Shown here: positions 25,248 to 34,786 of the stretch, piece by piece
Position numbering within the stretch: position 1 is the first letter of the stretch
How the letters are laid out: every line of letters starts with the position of its first letter
Origin: Paenibacillus plantiphilus
GTDB taxonomy: Bacteria; Bacillota; Bacilli; Paenibacillales; Paenibacillaceae
Length of the DNA stretch: 64,000 bases
Assembly: GCF_927798095.1 (NCBI RefSeq)
Contig: NZ_CAKMMF010000028.1
Coordinates: forward strand, 1 to 64,000
Direction of reading: 5' to 3'
Notes under the pieces: model-generated
What the model was told of the DNA's origin: nothing
What the model saw: only the letters and a program-made list of their open reading frames with translations
Databases searched by the model: none
Translations under genes and position numbers: made by a program

Positions 25248-26159
25248 TCACTTCAACGGAAATGAACTGCGGTCAACCTGATAAATGTCATAACCTCTTC
25301 CAGTATACCTTGTGAAAAAGACATACTGTCCGTCCGGGCTGAGGAACGCCGCCTCCTCCATGGCCGATGTGCTGATTACAGGGTCCACGATACGCTCCGC
25401 TTTCGTCCAAACCCCGTTCTTCCTATAGCTTATGAACAACTCTCCATTCTGCGCGACGGCGGGGCCAGTAATCAATTTGGTGAATAGCATAACGCTCTCT
25501 TCCGGATCAACATACACATCACTTATAATGCCTTCCTCATTGATGCTGCCATCCAGTTTAACAGGCTCTTCGAATTTGCCGTCCTTATATTCCGCTTTAT
25601 AGAGAGAAGCCCCCTCTCGGGTGGACATGAAATAAACACCGCTATTCGTCCAAACAGCCGAACCGTCTTGAGCGCTTGAATTAAGGGCTTCAACATATTC
25701 CAGACCGCCCCAATCATCACCTTCTTTCTTGGCCATCCAAATGCTTGAGTTTCCTGATTTCTGTCCATCCTTATCCATCCGTATAGCTAGCAGCATTTTT
25801 GTGCCATCCTGACTTATTGACGTCACCACTATATCTTTGTCCGGATTCGAGAGCGCGAATCTCTCCGGCTCCGACCATTTCCCATCCTTATATTCTGTCT
25901 TGAAAGAAGTGATAATCGGTCTAGACCGATCATCATACCGTGCGAAGAAAAAGGTTTTGCCATCGGGGGTAAAGGTTCCTGCAAACTCCTGAGTATCCGT
26001 CCTCGAAACAATACCATCCGCAAAAATAACCGGCTTCTCCAGCCGTTCCTTCGCACTGTAGGGGTGGGTTTCACCGCCGGCACAGCCCGCAATTGCAATA
26101 GTTGCACCTAATATACCGATCATTCTCAAAGCCTTCCTGCTCAAAATGTTCTTATTCAT
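25248..26159 (-). CDS. TolB/PD40-like beta-propeller lipoprotein
   Basis: A 303-residue lipoprotein. The signal peptide ends in the lipobox IAGCAGG. The mature part has repeated WD40-like PD40 blades with F/LSPDG-type motifs (GTFTPDGKTFFFARYDD, TSISQDGTKMLLAIR, AFLSPDGQYVFFTRYTG). Such proteins bind partners or ligands on the outer face of the membrane. GAGGTGACGAA precedes the ATG. It follows the anti-sigma-like gene by 27 bp and may belong to the sigma-factor operon, suggesting an envelope sensing or effector role. Confidence 0.75.
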   Translation of the reverse strand: MNKNILSRKALRMIGILGATIAIAGCAGGETHPYSAKERLEKPVIFADGIVSRTDTQEFAGTFTPDGKTFFFARYDDRSRPIITSFKTEYKDGKWSEPERFALSNPDKDIVVTSISQDGTKMLLAIRMDKDGQKSGNSSIWMAKKEGDDWGGLEYVEALNSSAQDGSAVWTNSGVYFMSTREGASLYKAEYKDGKFEEPVKLDGSINEEGIISDVYVDPEESVMLFTKLITGPAVAQNGELFISYRKNGVWTKAERIVDPVISTSAMEEAAFLSPDGQYVFFTRYTGRGYDIYQVDRSSFPLK

Positions 26160-26186
26160 TTCGTCACCTCTTCGTCTGATGGGGTC

Positions 26187-27098
26187 CTATTGTAATCCGT
26201 TGGCAAAATCAAACAACTGCTCCTTAGATATCTCCGGACACTCGCTTGTAACGGTATACTGCAGCCTGCTCTCTTCCTCTTCCCATACCAGGGTTTGGAA
26301 ATCGCCATTCCGCAAATAAGAGGCATCATACTGTTGAATAGATGCTCGCTCCAATTTCATTGCTTCCGTATCGTCGAATGTGATGAACTGCTGCGAATAG
26401 CCCTTCTGCTTGCGGTGCTCGCTTGCAACCCCCTCATTGTTGAAGCTTAATACACGCAGCACGATCTCGCCCTCGCCTAGCTTGTAGTAAAGCGTCACCC
26501 GGTCGATAATCGTTGTTCTCACCAGCCTTCTCTCAACGATGCGGCCTGTCCGCCACGCTTCCTGCTTCATTGCGGAAATTTCCGCAGAGTCAATATCCTT
26601 GTATCCGAATGCGTTATACATCCGGTCAGGCTCGCTCCGAACAGGCACTTTAAATGATGTGAACTGCCGCATCAGCATCTCCAATGTGTCGGTCCATCTA
26701 ATATCTACATAATTGACAAGAAAAAGGTCTTCGCAAGTTTTACTCGGATCGCATAGTCTCCAGCCCCCTGAATATTCCTTGAAGCCGAGATCAACGAAAG
26801 CTTGATGTTCTCCTACATAAACTCTATGCTGTACACTGCCCTCTTTGTTTGTCAGATCCATAAAATTGTATAGACTAGTTGCAGCAAAAGTCATGCCCCC
26901 GAACAAAACCAGCATCAATCCGGCAACGGTGATTTGAGCCGTTCGTCTTAGACGAATGAAGCGTGAAATAACCGATGCCTTCCTCGCAGCGCCAATATTG
27001 TTTAATATCTTCTCTTTAAGCGCGATTGAGGGCTCCAGCTCGCCTTCCTTCCTTCGGAGCGCAGCTCGTATTCTGGACTCAATGTCCATGCTTCTCAC
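26187..27098 (-). CDS. Membrane-bound probable anti-sigma factor
   Basis: A 303-residue single-pass protein: a cytoplasmic N-terminal part (DIESRIRAALRRKEGELEPSI), one membrane segment (AQITVAGLMLVLFGGMTFAA) and a long outer domain. The sequence has no ZAS zinc motif, so the anti-sigma call rests on topology and on its 20-bp overlap with the ECF sigma gene. The outer domain holds CDPSKTCEDLF, a possible disulfide. The start could be GTG 27098 or ATG 27089. Confidence 0.6.
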   Translation of the reverse strand: MRSMDIESRIRAALRRKEGELEPSIALKEKILNNIGAARKASVISRFIRLRRTAQITVAGLMLVLFGGMTFAATSLYNFMDLTNKEGSVQHRVYVGEHQAFVDLGFKEYSGGWRLCDPSKTCEDLFLVNYVDIRWTDTLEMLMRQFTSFKVPVRSEPDRMYNAFGYKDIDSAEISAMKQEAWRTGRIVERRLVRTTIIDRVTLYYKLGEGEIVLRVLSFNNEGVASEHRKQKGYSQQFITFDDTEAMKLERASIQQYDASYLRNGDFQTLVWEEEESRLQYTVTSECPEISKEQLFDFANGLQ

Positions 27099-27666
27099 CC
27101 AACCTTCCTAGCACAGGCTGGCCACGGAGTTGCTTCTTGCGCAGCTTGCCAAGACCCGCGTTCAATCTGGACTTGACTGTTCCTAGTGGAATATCGAGCA
27201 CTGCAGCAACCTCTGTATGAGAGTAGTCATTCAAATAATGCAGTATAATCACGCTCTTAAGCTTGAATGGAAGCTGGTTGATATGGTTCAGCAGCTGTTC
27301 ATTCGAAACTCGGTCATCGACGGAGCTGCTAAAGTCTGTCACCTCTTCTGACTCGAATCTCTTCGCTTTCTCTATCAGACGGGTAAATTTCCACGTCCGT
27401 CTGCGGTGAGCACTCACCTGCCTGACTACAATACCATTCAGCCACTTGTCAAAAGCTCTGCTCCTATCATAAGAAGAAATAAAGCGAAACAGCCCCGTGT
27501 AGACTTCCTGCACAATATCATCGACCTCTGCCCGATTCCCGCCGTTCAGGAAATAGACAAGCTGGTATACTTGTCCAATGGTTAGATCATAAATGGCCTC
27601 AAAGGCTCTTGAGTCCCCCTCTAGATGAAGGCCTACCCATTCATGGAGATCATCCGAACCCTGCAC
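27079..27666 (-). CDS. ECF-type RNA polymerase sigma factor
   Basis: A 195-residue sigma-70 family protein of the extracytoplasmic function class. Region 2 includes YQLVYFLNGGNRAEVDDIVQ (2.2-like, core binding) and FDKWLNGIVVRQVSAHRRRT. Region 4 ends in the helix-turn-helix HTEVAAVLDIPLGTVKSRLN. GTG start at 27666 behind AAAGGGGGG. The overlapping downstream membrane protein is its likely partner and the lipoprotein at 25248 a possible output. A minus-strand GAACGG near 27710-27725 could be an autoregulated -35 box, but no convincing -10 was seen. Confidence 0.88.
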   Translation of the reverse strand: MQGSDDLHEWVGLHLEGDSRAFEAIYDLTIGQVYQLVYFLNGGNRAEVDDIVQEVYTGLFRFISSYDRSRAFDKWLNGIVVRQVSAHRRRTWKFTRLIEKAKRFESEEVTDFSSSVDDRVSNEQLLNHINQLPFKLKSVIILHYLNDYSHTEVAAVLDIPLGTVKSRLNAGLGKLRKKQLRGQPVLGRLGEKHGH

Positions 27667-27784
27667 GGCATTGCCCCCCTTTCCCTCTCACATCCTATAT
27701 TGGCTATTTTTTCATGAACCGTTCGATTTTAATTGAATACCCCCAATTATGGATGCCAATGTTCGACTTCACAATACGACAAAA

Positions 27785-27826
27785 AATCGGCTGCTATGAC
27801 GCGAATAAACGCCATAACAGCCGATT
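27785..27826 (-). terminator. Terminator of the nine-gene sugar-acid operon
   Basis: AATCGGCTG-TATG-CG pairs with CG-CATA-CAGCCGATT; the minus-strand exit is TTTTTT. It lies 18 bp after the last gene of the operon. Confidence 0.85.
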
Positions 27827-27843
27827 GTTCCATTTTCCTGCAG

Positions 27844-29127
27844 CTATATCAGATACCTGACAAAAATATAGATGCTCGACAGCACAATGGAGAGCAGCAT
27901 TAACGGAAATCCGTACTTCATGAATTTCACAAAGGTGATGGGATAGCCTTCCTTGGCGGCCAGCCCTGCCGTAATGAGGTTAGCGCTGGCGCCGATCAAT
28001 GTTCCGTTGCCGCCCAGACATGCGCCAAGCGCGAGACTCCACCATAACGGCTCTACATTCTGGATGCCCATATTGCCCATCTCCTGAATAAGCGGAATCA
28101 TTGTAGCGACGAATGGGATATTATCCATGAATGCAGACGCGATAGCGCTCATCCATAGGATAAGCATGGAGGTCGCAACAGGATCTCCGCCCGTCAGCTC
28201 CATCGCTTGAACGGCAAGCGAGCTAATAATGCCCGTGTCCACCAAAGCGCCGACCAAAGTGAATAATCCGATGAAGAAGAAGATGGTCGTCCATTCCACA
28301 CTTGTCAGCGCTTCTTCCATGACATGCTCGCCGGAGAGAAGCAGCAATATGAAAGCGCCAAGAAGCGCGATGACAGAGGATTCCACATGCACAATCTGAT
28401 GCAGGAAGAATCCGCCAATCGTCAGTCCGAGAATGACCAGGCAGCGCGTCAGCATCCTCTTGTCCGTGATGATCCCGCTGCGCTCTATCGCCATAATCCC
28501 TTTCTTGTATTCATCTGTCGTCCGTATCTGCTTGCGGAACATGAGAACGAATAGGGGAAGATGGGCCAGCATAATGACAATAACAATCGGCGTCAAGTTC
28601 TCGATGAACGCCATGAAGGTGAGCTCTTGAACCGCGCTTCCGATCATAATATTCGGCGGATCTCCGATCAGGGTAGCTGTACCGCCAATATTGGAAGCCA
28701 GAATTTGCGTGAATAAGAAAGGGAACGGATTCACGCGCAGCTGCCGCGTAATGCTGAAGGTGACGGGCACAATGAGCAGCACCGTCGTCACATTATCCAG
28801 AAATGCCGATCCAAAGGCGGTAATCGCCGCCAGTGCGATCAATATTTTTACCGGATCTCCCTTCGCCTTCTGAGCCGCAACAATCGCAATATATTTGAAC
28901 AAGCCTGTCTTGGCTGTTACGCTGACGATGATCATCATCCCGATAAGCAGCCCCAGCGTATTGAAATCAATATGATGGCTGATTGCGTCATCCACTTCGA
29001 CAATGCCAAGAACCAGCACAATGAGTCCGCCCAGCATCGCCACAATAGTGCGGTGGACCTTCTCCGCAATGATCATCGCATAGGTAATGAGAAACACCGC
29101 GATCGCTAATATAGCCTGTTGTTCCAT
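27844..29127 (-). CDS. ArsB/NhaD (ion transporter superfamily) permease
   Basis: A 427-residue membrane protein with about eleven helices, of the ArsB/NhaD/P-protein group. The repeated signature is clear: ASNIGGTATLIGDPPNIMIG in the first half and GACLGGNGTLIGASANLITAG in the second, each preceded by FLDNVTTVLLIVP or FMDNIPFVATMIP. Members export Na+ against H+, arsenite, or carry organic anions. It is the last gene of the RuBisCO-like operon, 63 bp after the aldolase-like gene. Its job there may be sodium balance for the TRAP symporter or product export, both inferences. Confidence 0.82.
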   Translation of the reverse strand: MEQQAILAIAVFLITYAMIIAEKVHRTIVAMLGGLIVLVLGIVEVDDAISHHIDFNTLGLLIGMMIIVSVTAKTGLFKYIAIVAAQKAKGDPVKILIALAAITAFGSAFLDNVTTVLLIVPVTFSITRQLRVNPFPFLFTQILASNIGGTATLIGDPPNIMIGSAVQELTFMAFIENLTPIVIVIMLAHLPLFVLMFRKQIRTTDEYKKGIMAIERSGIITDKRMLTRCLVILGLTIGGFFLHQIVHVESSVIALLGAFILLLLSGEHVMEEALTSVEWTTIFFFIGLFTLVGALVDTGIISSLAVQAMELTGGDPVATSMLILWMSAIASAFMDNIPFVATMIPLIQEMGNMGIQNVEPLWWSLALGACLGGNGTLIGASANLITAGLAAKEGYPITFVKFMKYGFPLMLLSIVLSSIYIFVRYLI

Positions 29128-29190
29128 GCCATAATTCCTCCTACGTGTTACCTTACCGCAAGAGAGTATCCCTCTTGTGCCAACCTTGAA

Positions 29191-29853
29191 TTACAAGCCC
29201 CAGTCTCTTCTTGGCTTATACCCGGCATTCTCGACAAAATCCCGTTCAATCTCGCGGGACAAGCCCGACATCGGAATATCCGCAGATTGGGCCACGACCA
29301 GCATCCGGCAAGCCATCTCCAGCGTTTGCAAGGCCATCCGCGCTTCCCGAATAGAAGTATCATAGACCAATACACCATGATTCTCAAGAAGAAGAATATT
29401 GGCGAGCCTCGACTTTTCCCGAACGCCTTCGCCAAGCGCCTCACTGCCAGGATGATAATAAGGCACGCGCTCCACTTTCTCCAGATAGTACATCGTCTCG
29501 ACGAACCAATTCGATGGAATTTCTATCTGCGAGGAAGCAACGAGCGTGCTGTAAAATGGGGAAGCATGCAGAATAGCACCAATCTCCGGACGATTGTCAT
29601 AAATGGCCCGATGCATCGGCGTCTCCTTCGAGGGCTTGCGGCCTTCTGCATCCATGATGCTGCCGGACAGATCGCATTCGATCAGATCCCGATCGTCCAG
29701 CTCGCCGAGAAAGGTGCCGCTTGCCGTAATCAGGTAGCGGTCGCCCTCTGTTCTTGCGCTAATATTGCCGGCATTTCCCCAGGCGAGCTCATATTGCATC
29801 ATATATTTTCCAGTATGCTGCAATTCTTGTCTTACCGTCTCTTTGTCTGGCAT
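29191..29853 (-). CDS. Class II aldolase/adducin family protein
   Basis: A 220-residue cytoplasmic enzyme of the L-fuculose-phosphate aldolase / OtnC family. Start at MPDKETVRQ, with AGGAGGAG upstream. The phosphate-binding region WGNAGNIS (25-32) and ASGTFLG, the catalytic Glu in SKETPMHRA (E77) and the third zinc His in ENHGVLV (H159) are present. The usual His-x-His pair reads HAS (H96, S98), so one metal ligand seems replaced. In acid-sugar clusters with a DUF1537 kinase, this family decarboxylates 3-oxo-tetronate 4-phosphate (OtnC) or cleaves a sugar phosphate; which applies here is open. Confidence 0.8.
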   Translation of the reverse strand: MPDKETVRQELQHTGKYMMQYELAWGNAGNISARTEGDRYLITASGTFLGELDDRDLIECDLSGSIMDAEGRKPSKETPMHRAIYDNRPEIGAILHASPFYSTLVASSQIEIPSNWFVETMYYLEKVERVPYYHPGSEALGEGVREKSRLANILLLENHGVLVYDTSIREARMALQTLEMACRMLVVAQSADIPMSGLSREIERDFVENAGYKPRRDWGL

Positions 29854-30011
29854 TTTCAGGCTCCTCCTTCTATCCAATCAGCAGCCAACAAGGATCAGGC
29901 AATGAATCGCCTATCCCTCTGTGGGCCTGCCTTTATATCTCCTTATAAGCGGAAAGGCCGCAGTGCGGCCAATTCCTAAGAGCAATTCAGTTCCAACAAT
30001 CGATTAACCGC

Positions 30012-31286
30012 CTATTTAAGCAAATTCGGAATGAACATCGCGATTTGCGGGAAATAGGTAATCATCAACAGCGTAATCAGGAGCGTGATATAGAACGGCA
30101 GCATGCCTCGGGTAATCTGCACCAAATTGATCTTCGCAATCTGCGATGAGATGAACAAATTGATGCCAAGCGGCGGTGTACACATCCCAAGCGCAAGGTT
30201 AACGATCATAATAATACCGAAGTGGACCGGATCAACGCCCAGTTGAATCGCAACCGGAGCAAGGAGCGGCGCCAAAATAATGATCGAGGCATTCGTCTCC
30301 ATAAACATGCCGACTACGAGCAGGAACAGATTGACAAGCAGCAGGAACACATACGGATTATCGGATATGCCGATGAAGAACTCCGCAACATCCTGCGGGA
30401 TGCCTTCCCGTGTCAGAATCCAGCCGAACAAGCCTGCGCTTGCCAGAATGAACATGATTGAGGATGTTGTAACGACCGATGTTGTCAGCACGTGCATAAT
30501 TTGCTTCAATTTTATCTCGCGATAGATCAGAACACCTACGATAAAGGCATAGCCGACCGCAACACCGGCAGCTTCAGTTGCTGTGAAGTAACCGCCATAA
30601 ATCCCGCCGAGAATAATGACAGGCATCAGCAGGGCAAGGAAGGATTCCTTGAACGCCTGCCACAGCTCTTTGCCCGACTTTCGGGTTTCCTTGGCATAGC
30701 CGCGCTTCTTCGCAATAATAAATACCGTAATAATCAAAGAGCCCGCGATAAGAAGACCCGGCAGGAAGCCTGCCATAAACAAATCGCCAATCGATGTTTC
30801 TGTCGAGATCCCATAGAGAATGAGCGGAATACTCGGTGGCAGAATAACGCCAAGCTCACCCGATACGGATTGCACAGCACCAGTGAAATTGCGATGGTAG
30901 CCGCGCGAGATCATAGCAGGAATCAGGATGCTTCCCAAAGCAGCTGTCGTTGCAGCGCTGGAGCCTGAGATCGCCGCGAAGAACATCGACGTTACAACGG
31001 TAACGATCGCCAAGCCGCCGGAGAAATGTCCGGTCAACGCATTCGCAAAGTTAACCAGCCTTCTGGAGATTCCCCCAAATTCCATCAGCACCCCTGCAAG
31101 GACGAAGAACGGAATCGACATAATCGGGAAGGAATCGATAGATGTAAAGGAGCGCTGAACGAGTACGATAAGCGGCGTTCCGCCATCCCACCATATAGCG
31201 ACTGCAGCGGCAAGGCCCATAGAAATTGCGATCGGGAGACCGAGCGCGAAGAAGATGAGAAGAAATGCGAACAATATAACGCCCAT
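30012..31286 (-). CDS. dctM: TRAP transporter large permease (DctM)
   Basis: A 424-residue membrane protein with about twelve helices, typical DctM length. Family motifs are visible near PIMSIPFFVLAGVLMEFGG, SGSSAATTAALGSILIPAM and GMCTPPLGINLFISSQIA. It starts on the last base of the DctQ gene (TAATG-like junction), so the two are coupled. With DctP and DctQ it makes a sodium-driven importer for a carboxylated substrate, the presumed feed of the operon's catabolic enzymes. Confidence 0.92.
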   Translation of the reverse strand: MGVILFAFLLIFFALGLPIAISMGLAAAVAIWWDGGTPLIVLVQRSFTSIDSFPIMSIPFFVLAGVLMEFGGISRRLVNFANALTGHFSGGLAIVTVVTSMFFAAISGSSAATTAALGSILIPAMISRGYHRNFTGAVQSVSGELGVILPPSIPLILYGISTETSIGDLFMAGFLPGLLIAGSLIITVFIIAKKRGYAKETRKSGKELWQAFKESFLALLMPVIILGGIYGGYFTATEAAGVAVGYAFIVGVLIYREIKLKQIMHVLTTSVVTTSSIMFILASAGLFGWILTREGIPQDVAEFFIGISDNPYVFLLLVNLFLLVVGMFMETNASIIILAPLLAPVAIQLGVDPVHFGIIMIVNLALGMCTPPLGINLFISSQIAKINLVQITRGMLPFYITLLITLLMITYFPQIAMFIPNLLK

Positions 31287-31810
31287 TATAGATTCTCCCC
31301 CTTCTTCAGCACTTCTGCCACTTCAGATGTTTCTAAATTCTCGTTCTGCACCAGTTCAATAATGACTGCAATTGCATTAATGATCATAAGCAGCGCGCCC
31401 AGCGGAATGGCAAAGTATGGAATATCCATCGTGATGCCGATTGCAGCCGATACTTGACGCTGAACAATCTCAAGCATATCGATGCCTTGTACAAGTAAAA
31501 TGATAAAAAATACGATCGAGATCAGCATAATCGCAATTTTTAGCATTCTACGAAGGCTCGGCTTCAGCAGGTCGGGTAAAACTTCGATAGCGATCATTTT
31601 ATGATGCCGCAGCGCCAGAGAAGCGCCCAGAAACACGGTGTATACCATCAAATAACGCGCCGCTTCCTCCGACCAGGTGAGCGGAATCTCGAATACAAAG
31701 CGGCACAGAATCTGGGCAATAATGATGACAGACATCGCGGCCAGCATAATACCAACTATGATGCCTACTATTTTATTAAGAACGTCGATGCACTTCATCG
31801 CCAGCTGCAT
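31286..31810 (-). CDS. dctQ: TRAP transporter small permease (DctQ)
   Basis: A 174-residue protein with four membrane helices; the family signature region FVFEIPLTWSEEAARYLMVY is clear, with the invariant W-x-E-E. It joins DctM in the membrane. Gap of 113 bp to the upstream binding-protein gene, overlap of one base with dctM. Confidence 0.9.
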   Translation of the reverse strand: MQLAMKCIDVLNKIVGIIVGIMLAAMSVIIIAQILCRFVFEIPLTWSEEAARYLMVYTVFLGASLALRHHKMIAIEVLPDLLKPSLRRMLKIAIMLISIVFFIILLVQGIDMLEIVQRQVSAAIGITMDIPYFAIPLGALLMIINAIAVIIELVQNENLETSEVAEVLKKGENL

Positions 31811-31923
31811 GATTTAACCTCCTGTTTGACTAAGTCCAACGTCATTAAGGCATAACAAAGACGCGCCAGTGCTTCGGATAAGCCATACACTCTGATGAAC
31901 ACTGGCGCTGCCCGCTAATTGTC

Positions 31924-32946
31924 CTATTGTGTGTTTACAATGCTGTCATACAATTCTCTTCCGTATTTGTCGGCAAATTCACCGTGAACGGTTTTTGCTT
32001 TCTCCATGAACGGTGCAGTATCGGGCTCAATAACTTCCATCCCGCTGTCTTTCAACGTTTTGAGAAGCTCTTCCTCTGTTTTGGCAACAAGGTCATTCTC
32101 GAAGGTAGTCGCTTCTTTGGCTGCTTCTTCCACTGCTTTTTGCTGAGCTTCGGACAGCTTGTTGTATGTGATGTCGCTCATCGTCAGCATGACATAGCCG
32201 TATACGTGATTCGTGAGCATCAAATATTTTTGAACCTCTTGAATTTTGTTGCTTGCGATCAGGGCAAATGGATTCTCCTGCCCGTCAATAACACCTGTCT
32301 GCAGGGAGGAGTACACTTCGCCGAACGCCATTGGAGTCGGGGATGCGCCCATCGCTTTCCAGGCTGCGATTGATGCCGGAATCTCGGGAACACGAACTTT
32401 CAGACCTTTCAAGTCTTCCACTTTTTCTATCTTTTTATTAGCTGTCAATTCACGAGGACCACGCACCCAGAATTCAAGTCCGCGAACCTGCGCGTTAGCG
32501 AGCAAATCTGCTTTCATCTTCGTGCCTACCTCACCATAAAGCACTTTTTCCATATGCTCTTGGTCGCGGAACAAGTATGGAAGCTCCAGAATGGAGTATG
32601 GCTCATAGAAGTTGGACAGAACGCCTGCAACCAGCGCGAAATCAACGGAGCCCAGCTGCATGCCTTCAATCAGGTCGCGGTCATTGCCGAGCGTAGAGCT
32701 TGAGTACACTTCAACCTCAACGCTGCCGCCGGATTTCTCCTTGACCAGCTCTGCGAATTTGAGCGCGCCTTTATGCCAGGCATCGGATTCTCCGGTAATA
32801 TGACCGAGACGAAGCTTCACTTTCTTATCGGCGCCAGCGTTATTGCCAGCTGCTGCATCCTTGCCGGCATTATTGCCATTCCCACAAGCTACAGCGCTTA
32901 CAACAACCAGAACAAGTACGGTTACTAAGGCGAGTTTCTTAAACAT
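31924..32946 (-). CDS. dctP: TRAP transporter substrate-binding lipoprotein (DctP)
   Basis: A 340-residue binding protein. The signal peptide ends in the lipobox SAVACGNG, followed by an Asn/Ala/Gly linker. DctP family features include RLGHITGESDAWHKGALKFAE, the stretch EDLKGLKVRVPEIP with the conserved carboxylate-binding Arg, and AFGEVYSSLQTGVIDGQENP. The Arg implies an acidic ligand, in line with uptake of a sugar acid. GGGAGG precedes ATG 32946. Confidence 0.92.
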   Translation of the reverse strand: MFKKLALVTVLVLVVVSAVACGNGNNAGKDAAAGNNAGADKKVKLRLGHITGESDAWHKGALKFAELVKEKSGGSVEVEVYSSSTLGNDRDLIEGMQLGSVDFALVAGVLSNFYEPYSILELPYLFRDQEHMEKVLYGEVGTKMKADLLANAQVRGLEFWVRGPRELTANKKIEKVEDLKGLKVRVPEIPASIAAWKAMGASPTPMAFGEVYSSLQTGVIDGQENPFALIASNKIQEVQKYLMLTNHVYGYVMLTMSDITYNKLSEAQQKAVEEAAKEATTFENDLVAKTEEELLKTLKDSGMEVIEPDTAPFMEKAKTVHGEFADKYGRELYDSIVNTQ

Positions 32947-33042
32947 TGTTCGACCTCCCAGATTGTATAATCATCTTGATGCATCCTCCGGCTTCACCGC
33001 GTATCAGCGTGAAGCCGGGCTTAGAGCCTGCTGCTTGACATC

Positions 33043-34068
33043 CTATTCGAAGGTGACAAGCACCTTCAGCGACGAGTCTTCCTTCTTATCCACCAGACGG
33101 AAGCCTTCCGCTGCCTGCTCATAGGTCAGTCTGTGCGTAATAATCGCTTCCTCATTGACTGCTCCCGCGCCGATTAAGTCGATGGCCGAAATCGTGTCCT
33201 CACGGGTATAGGTCATGCATCCGACGATTTCCTTCTCTTGATTCTGCAGATTGTGAATATCGAACGTCTGCGTGCCATGGAACATCGCAATGGTAACCAT
33301 GCGGCCGCCTTTGCGAAGCAGTGCCAGCGATTGATCGATGATGCCGGGAACACCTGCAGCTATGAGCACTTTATCGAATTCGCCGCCGACAAGCGCCTTC
33401 GCTTCCGTCATCCACTCCGGCTTGCTCATAATGTTGAGCGTATGCGTAGCCCCCATCTGGACGGCGCTGTCGAGCGCATAATCCATCACATCCGTTACCA
33501 TAAGAGTAGTCGCGCCCGCTGCCTTCGCTGCGGCCATGGCAAGCAGGCCGATCGGGCCAGCGCCAAGCACTGCAACCTTGTCCCCTACTCCAATATCTGC
33601 TTTGCGCACGGCGTGCACCCCTACTGCGAAGGGCTCTACCAGAACGCCTTGCTCATAGTTCATATCATCCGGCAGCTTGAATACCGTCTGCTCCGGCGCG
33701 GTGAAATACTCCGCCATTGCGCCGTACCAATCGCCGATGCCCGGCGCTCCGCGATGGACGCAATAGTTGACCTTCCCCGTCAGGCAATATTCGCAAGTAC
33801 CGCAGCCCGACTGAGGCTCCACCGTCACCCGGTCGCCGAGTTGGAACTTCGTGACCGCTTCCCCGATCTTTACGATCTCACCGGCAATTTCATGGCCAAT
33901 AATGACAGGCGGCTTGCGAAAAGGATGCAGTCCCTTGTAAGTATGAATGTCCGAACCGCAGATTCCGGCAACCTTGACCTTAATGAGCACCTCATTCGCG
34001 CTAATCTCAGGAATATCCACATCCTTGACGACAACCGTGTAAGCATCATCCACATATACAGCTTTCAT
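33043..34068 (-). CDS. Zinc-dependent medium-chain alcohol/polyol dehydrogenase
   Basis: A 341-residue MDR enzyme of the sorbitol/threonine dehydrogenase type. Catalytic zinc ligands are in GICGSD (Cys) and IGHEIAGE (His, Glu); four structural cysteines are in GCGTCEYCLTGKVNYC. The Rossmann motif is AVLGAGPIGLLAMAA with an Asp after the second strand (VTDVMDY), favouring NAD. In this operon it probably oxidises a hydroxyl of the imported sugar acid to the 3-oxo form needed by the kinase and the RuBisCO-like protein, replacing the LtnD-type enzymes of related pathways. GGAGGAG precedes the ATG. Confidence 0.88.
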   Translation of the reverse strand: MKAVYVDDAYTVVVKDVDIPEISANEVLIKVKVAGICGSDIHTYKGLHPFRKPPVIIGHEIAGEIVKIGEAVTKFQLGDRVTVEPQSGCGTCEYCLTGKVNYCVHRGAPGIGDWYGAMAEYFTAPEQTVFKLPDDMNYEQGVLVEPFAVGVHAVRKADIGVGDKVAVLGAGPIGLLAMAAAKAAGATTLMVTDVMDYALDSAVQMGATHTLNIMSKPEWMTEAKALVGGEFDKVLIAAGVPGIIDQSLALLRKGGRMVTIAMFHGTQTFDIHNLQNQEKEIVGCMTYTREDTISAIDLIGAGAVNEEAIITHRLTYEQAAEGFRLVDKKEDSSLKVLVTFE

Positions 34069-34104
34069 TGCAGCTCCTCCACCCTATTTTCTCTAGTATT
34101 CCAT

Positions 34105-34746
34105 TTATCTAAACAGCTTGCTCTTCGAGCCCTGAAGATGGGCTCTCATCCGCTCGATGCACGCCGCATCGCCCTCTTTAAGCTGCTCGAAAATCTCCTT
34201 ATGATCCTGCAGAAAGCCCTCCATCCGATTCGGCTCCTTGCGCAAATGCCTTAACGTGATCCGCAGCAGATGATCTTGATAATTCAGCAGCACACGGGTA
34301 ATTTCCTGATTGCCTGCGAACGAGCAGAGCAGCAGATGAAACCGATGATCAGCCTTGGCGAAAGCTTTGACATCCAGACGCCCCACAATTTCTTCCGTCT
34401 CTTGAAGATTGGACAGCAGTTGATCGCTTTGCCCTTCCGTCAACCGGCCAAGAATCTCTTGAATATTGAACGTTTCAAGGGCGACTCTAAGATCGTAAAT
34501 ATCAAGAATGCGACCGAGCGCAAGATCATTAATAATGATCCCTTGCTTGGAGGATACCGTTACGAAGCCTTCCGTCTCCAGACGGGTAAGCGCCGACTTG
34601 ATCGGTGTCTTGCTCATTTGCAGCAGCTCGATCAGTTCACGCTCCGATAAGAATCGGCCTGGCTCGAAAACTTCCTCCAGAATATGTTCCTTGATTTGAT
34701 CATAAGCAATGTCTTTCAGCAACGCGCCTGAATGAACGTCCTCCAA
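34105..34746 (-). CDS. GntR-family (FCD) transcriptional regulator
   Basis: A 213-residue regulator. Winged-helix DNA-binding part: FLSERELIELLQMSKTPIKSALTRLETEGFV; then an FCD all-helical ligand domain with metal-type ligands (DHRFHLLLCSFAGN and LLNYQDHLLRITLRH). A TTG start at 34746 is preferred because GGAGG lies 7 nt upstream, and the paralogue at 47951-48601 begins at the matching TTG. The longer frame overlaps the kinase gene. It lies inside the operon and is the natural candidate to bind the TAGATCYA array at its promoter. Confidence 0.88.
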   Translation of the reverse strand: MEDVHSGALLKDIAYDQIKEHILEEVFEPGRFLSERELIELLQMSKTPIKSALTRLETEGFVTVSSKQGIIINDLALGRILDIYDLRVALETFNIQEILGRLTEGQSDQLLSNLQETEEIVGRLDVKAFAKADHRFHLLLCSFAGNQEITRVLLNYQDHLLRITLRHLRKEPNRMEGFLQDHKEIFEQLKEGDAACIERMRAHLQGSKSKLFR

Positions 34747-34786
34747 CCTGTCACCTCCCCGCTCATCCATTCTTGTGCTGCCCGTA

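Noticed and set aside
30492-30968. Open frames antisense to the TRAP permease
   Set aside because: No start signals and shadow composition; the DctM reading is unequivocal.
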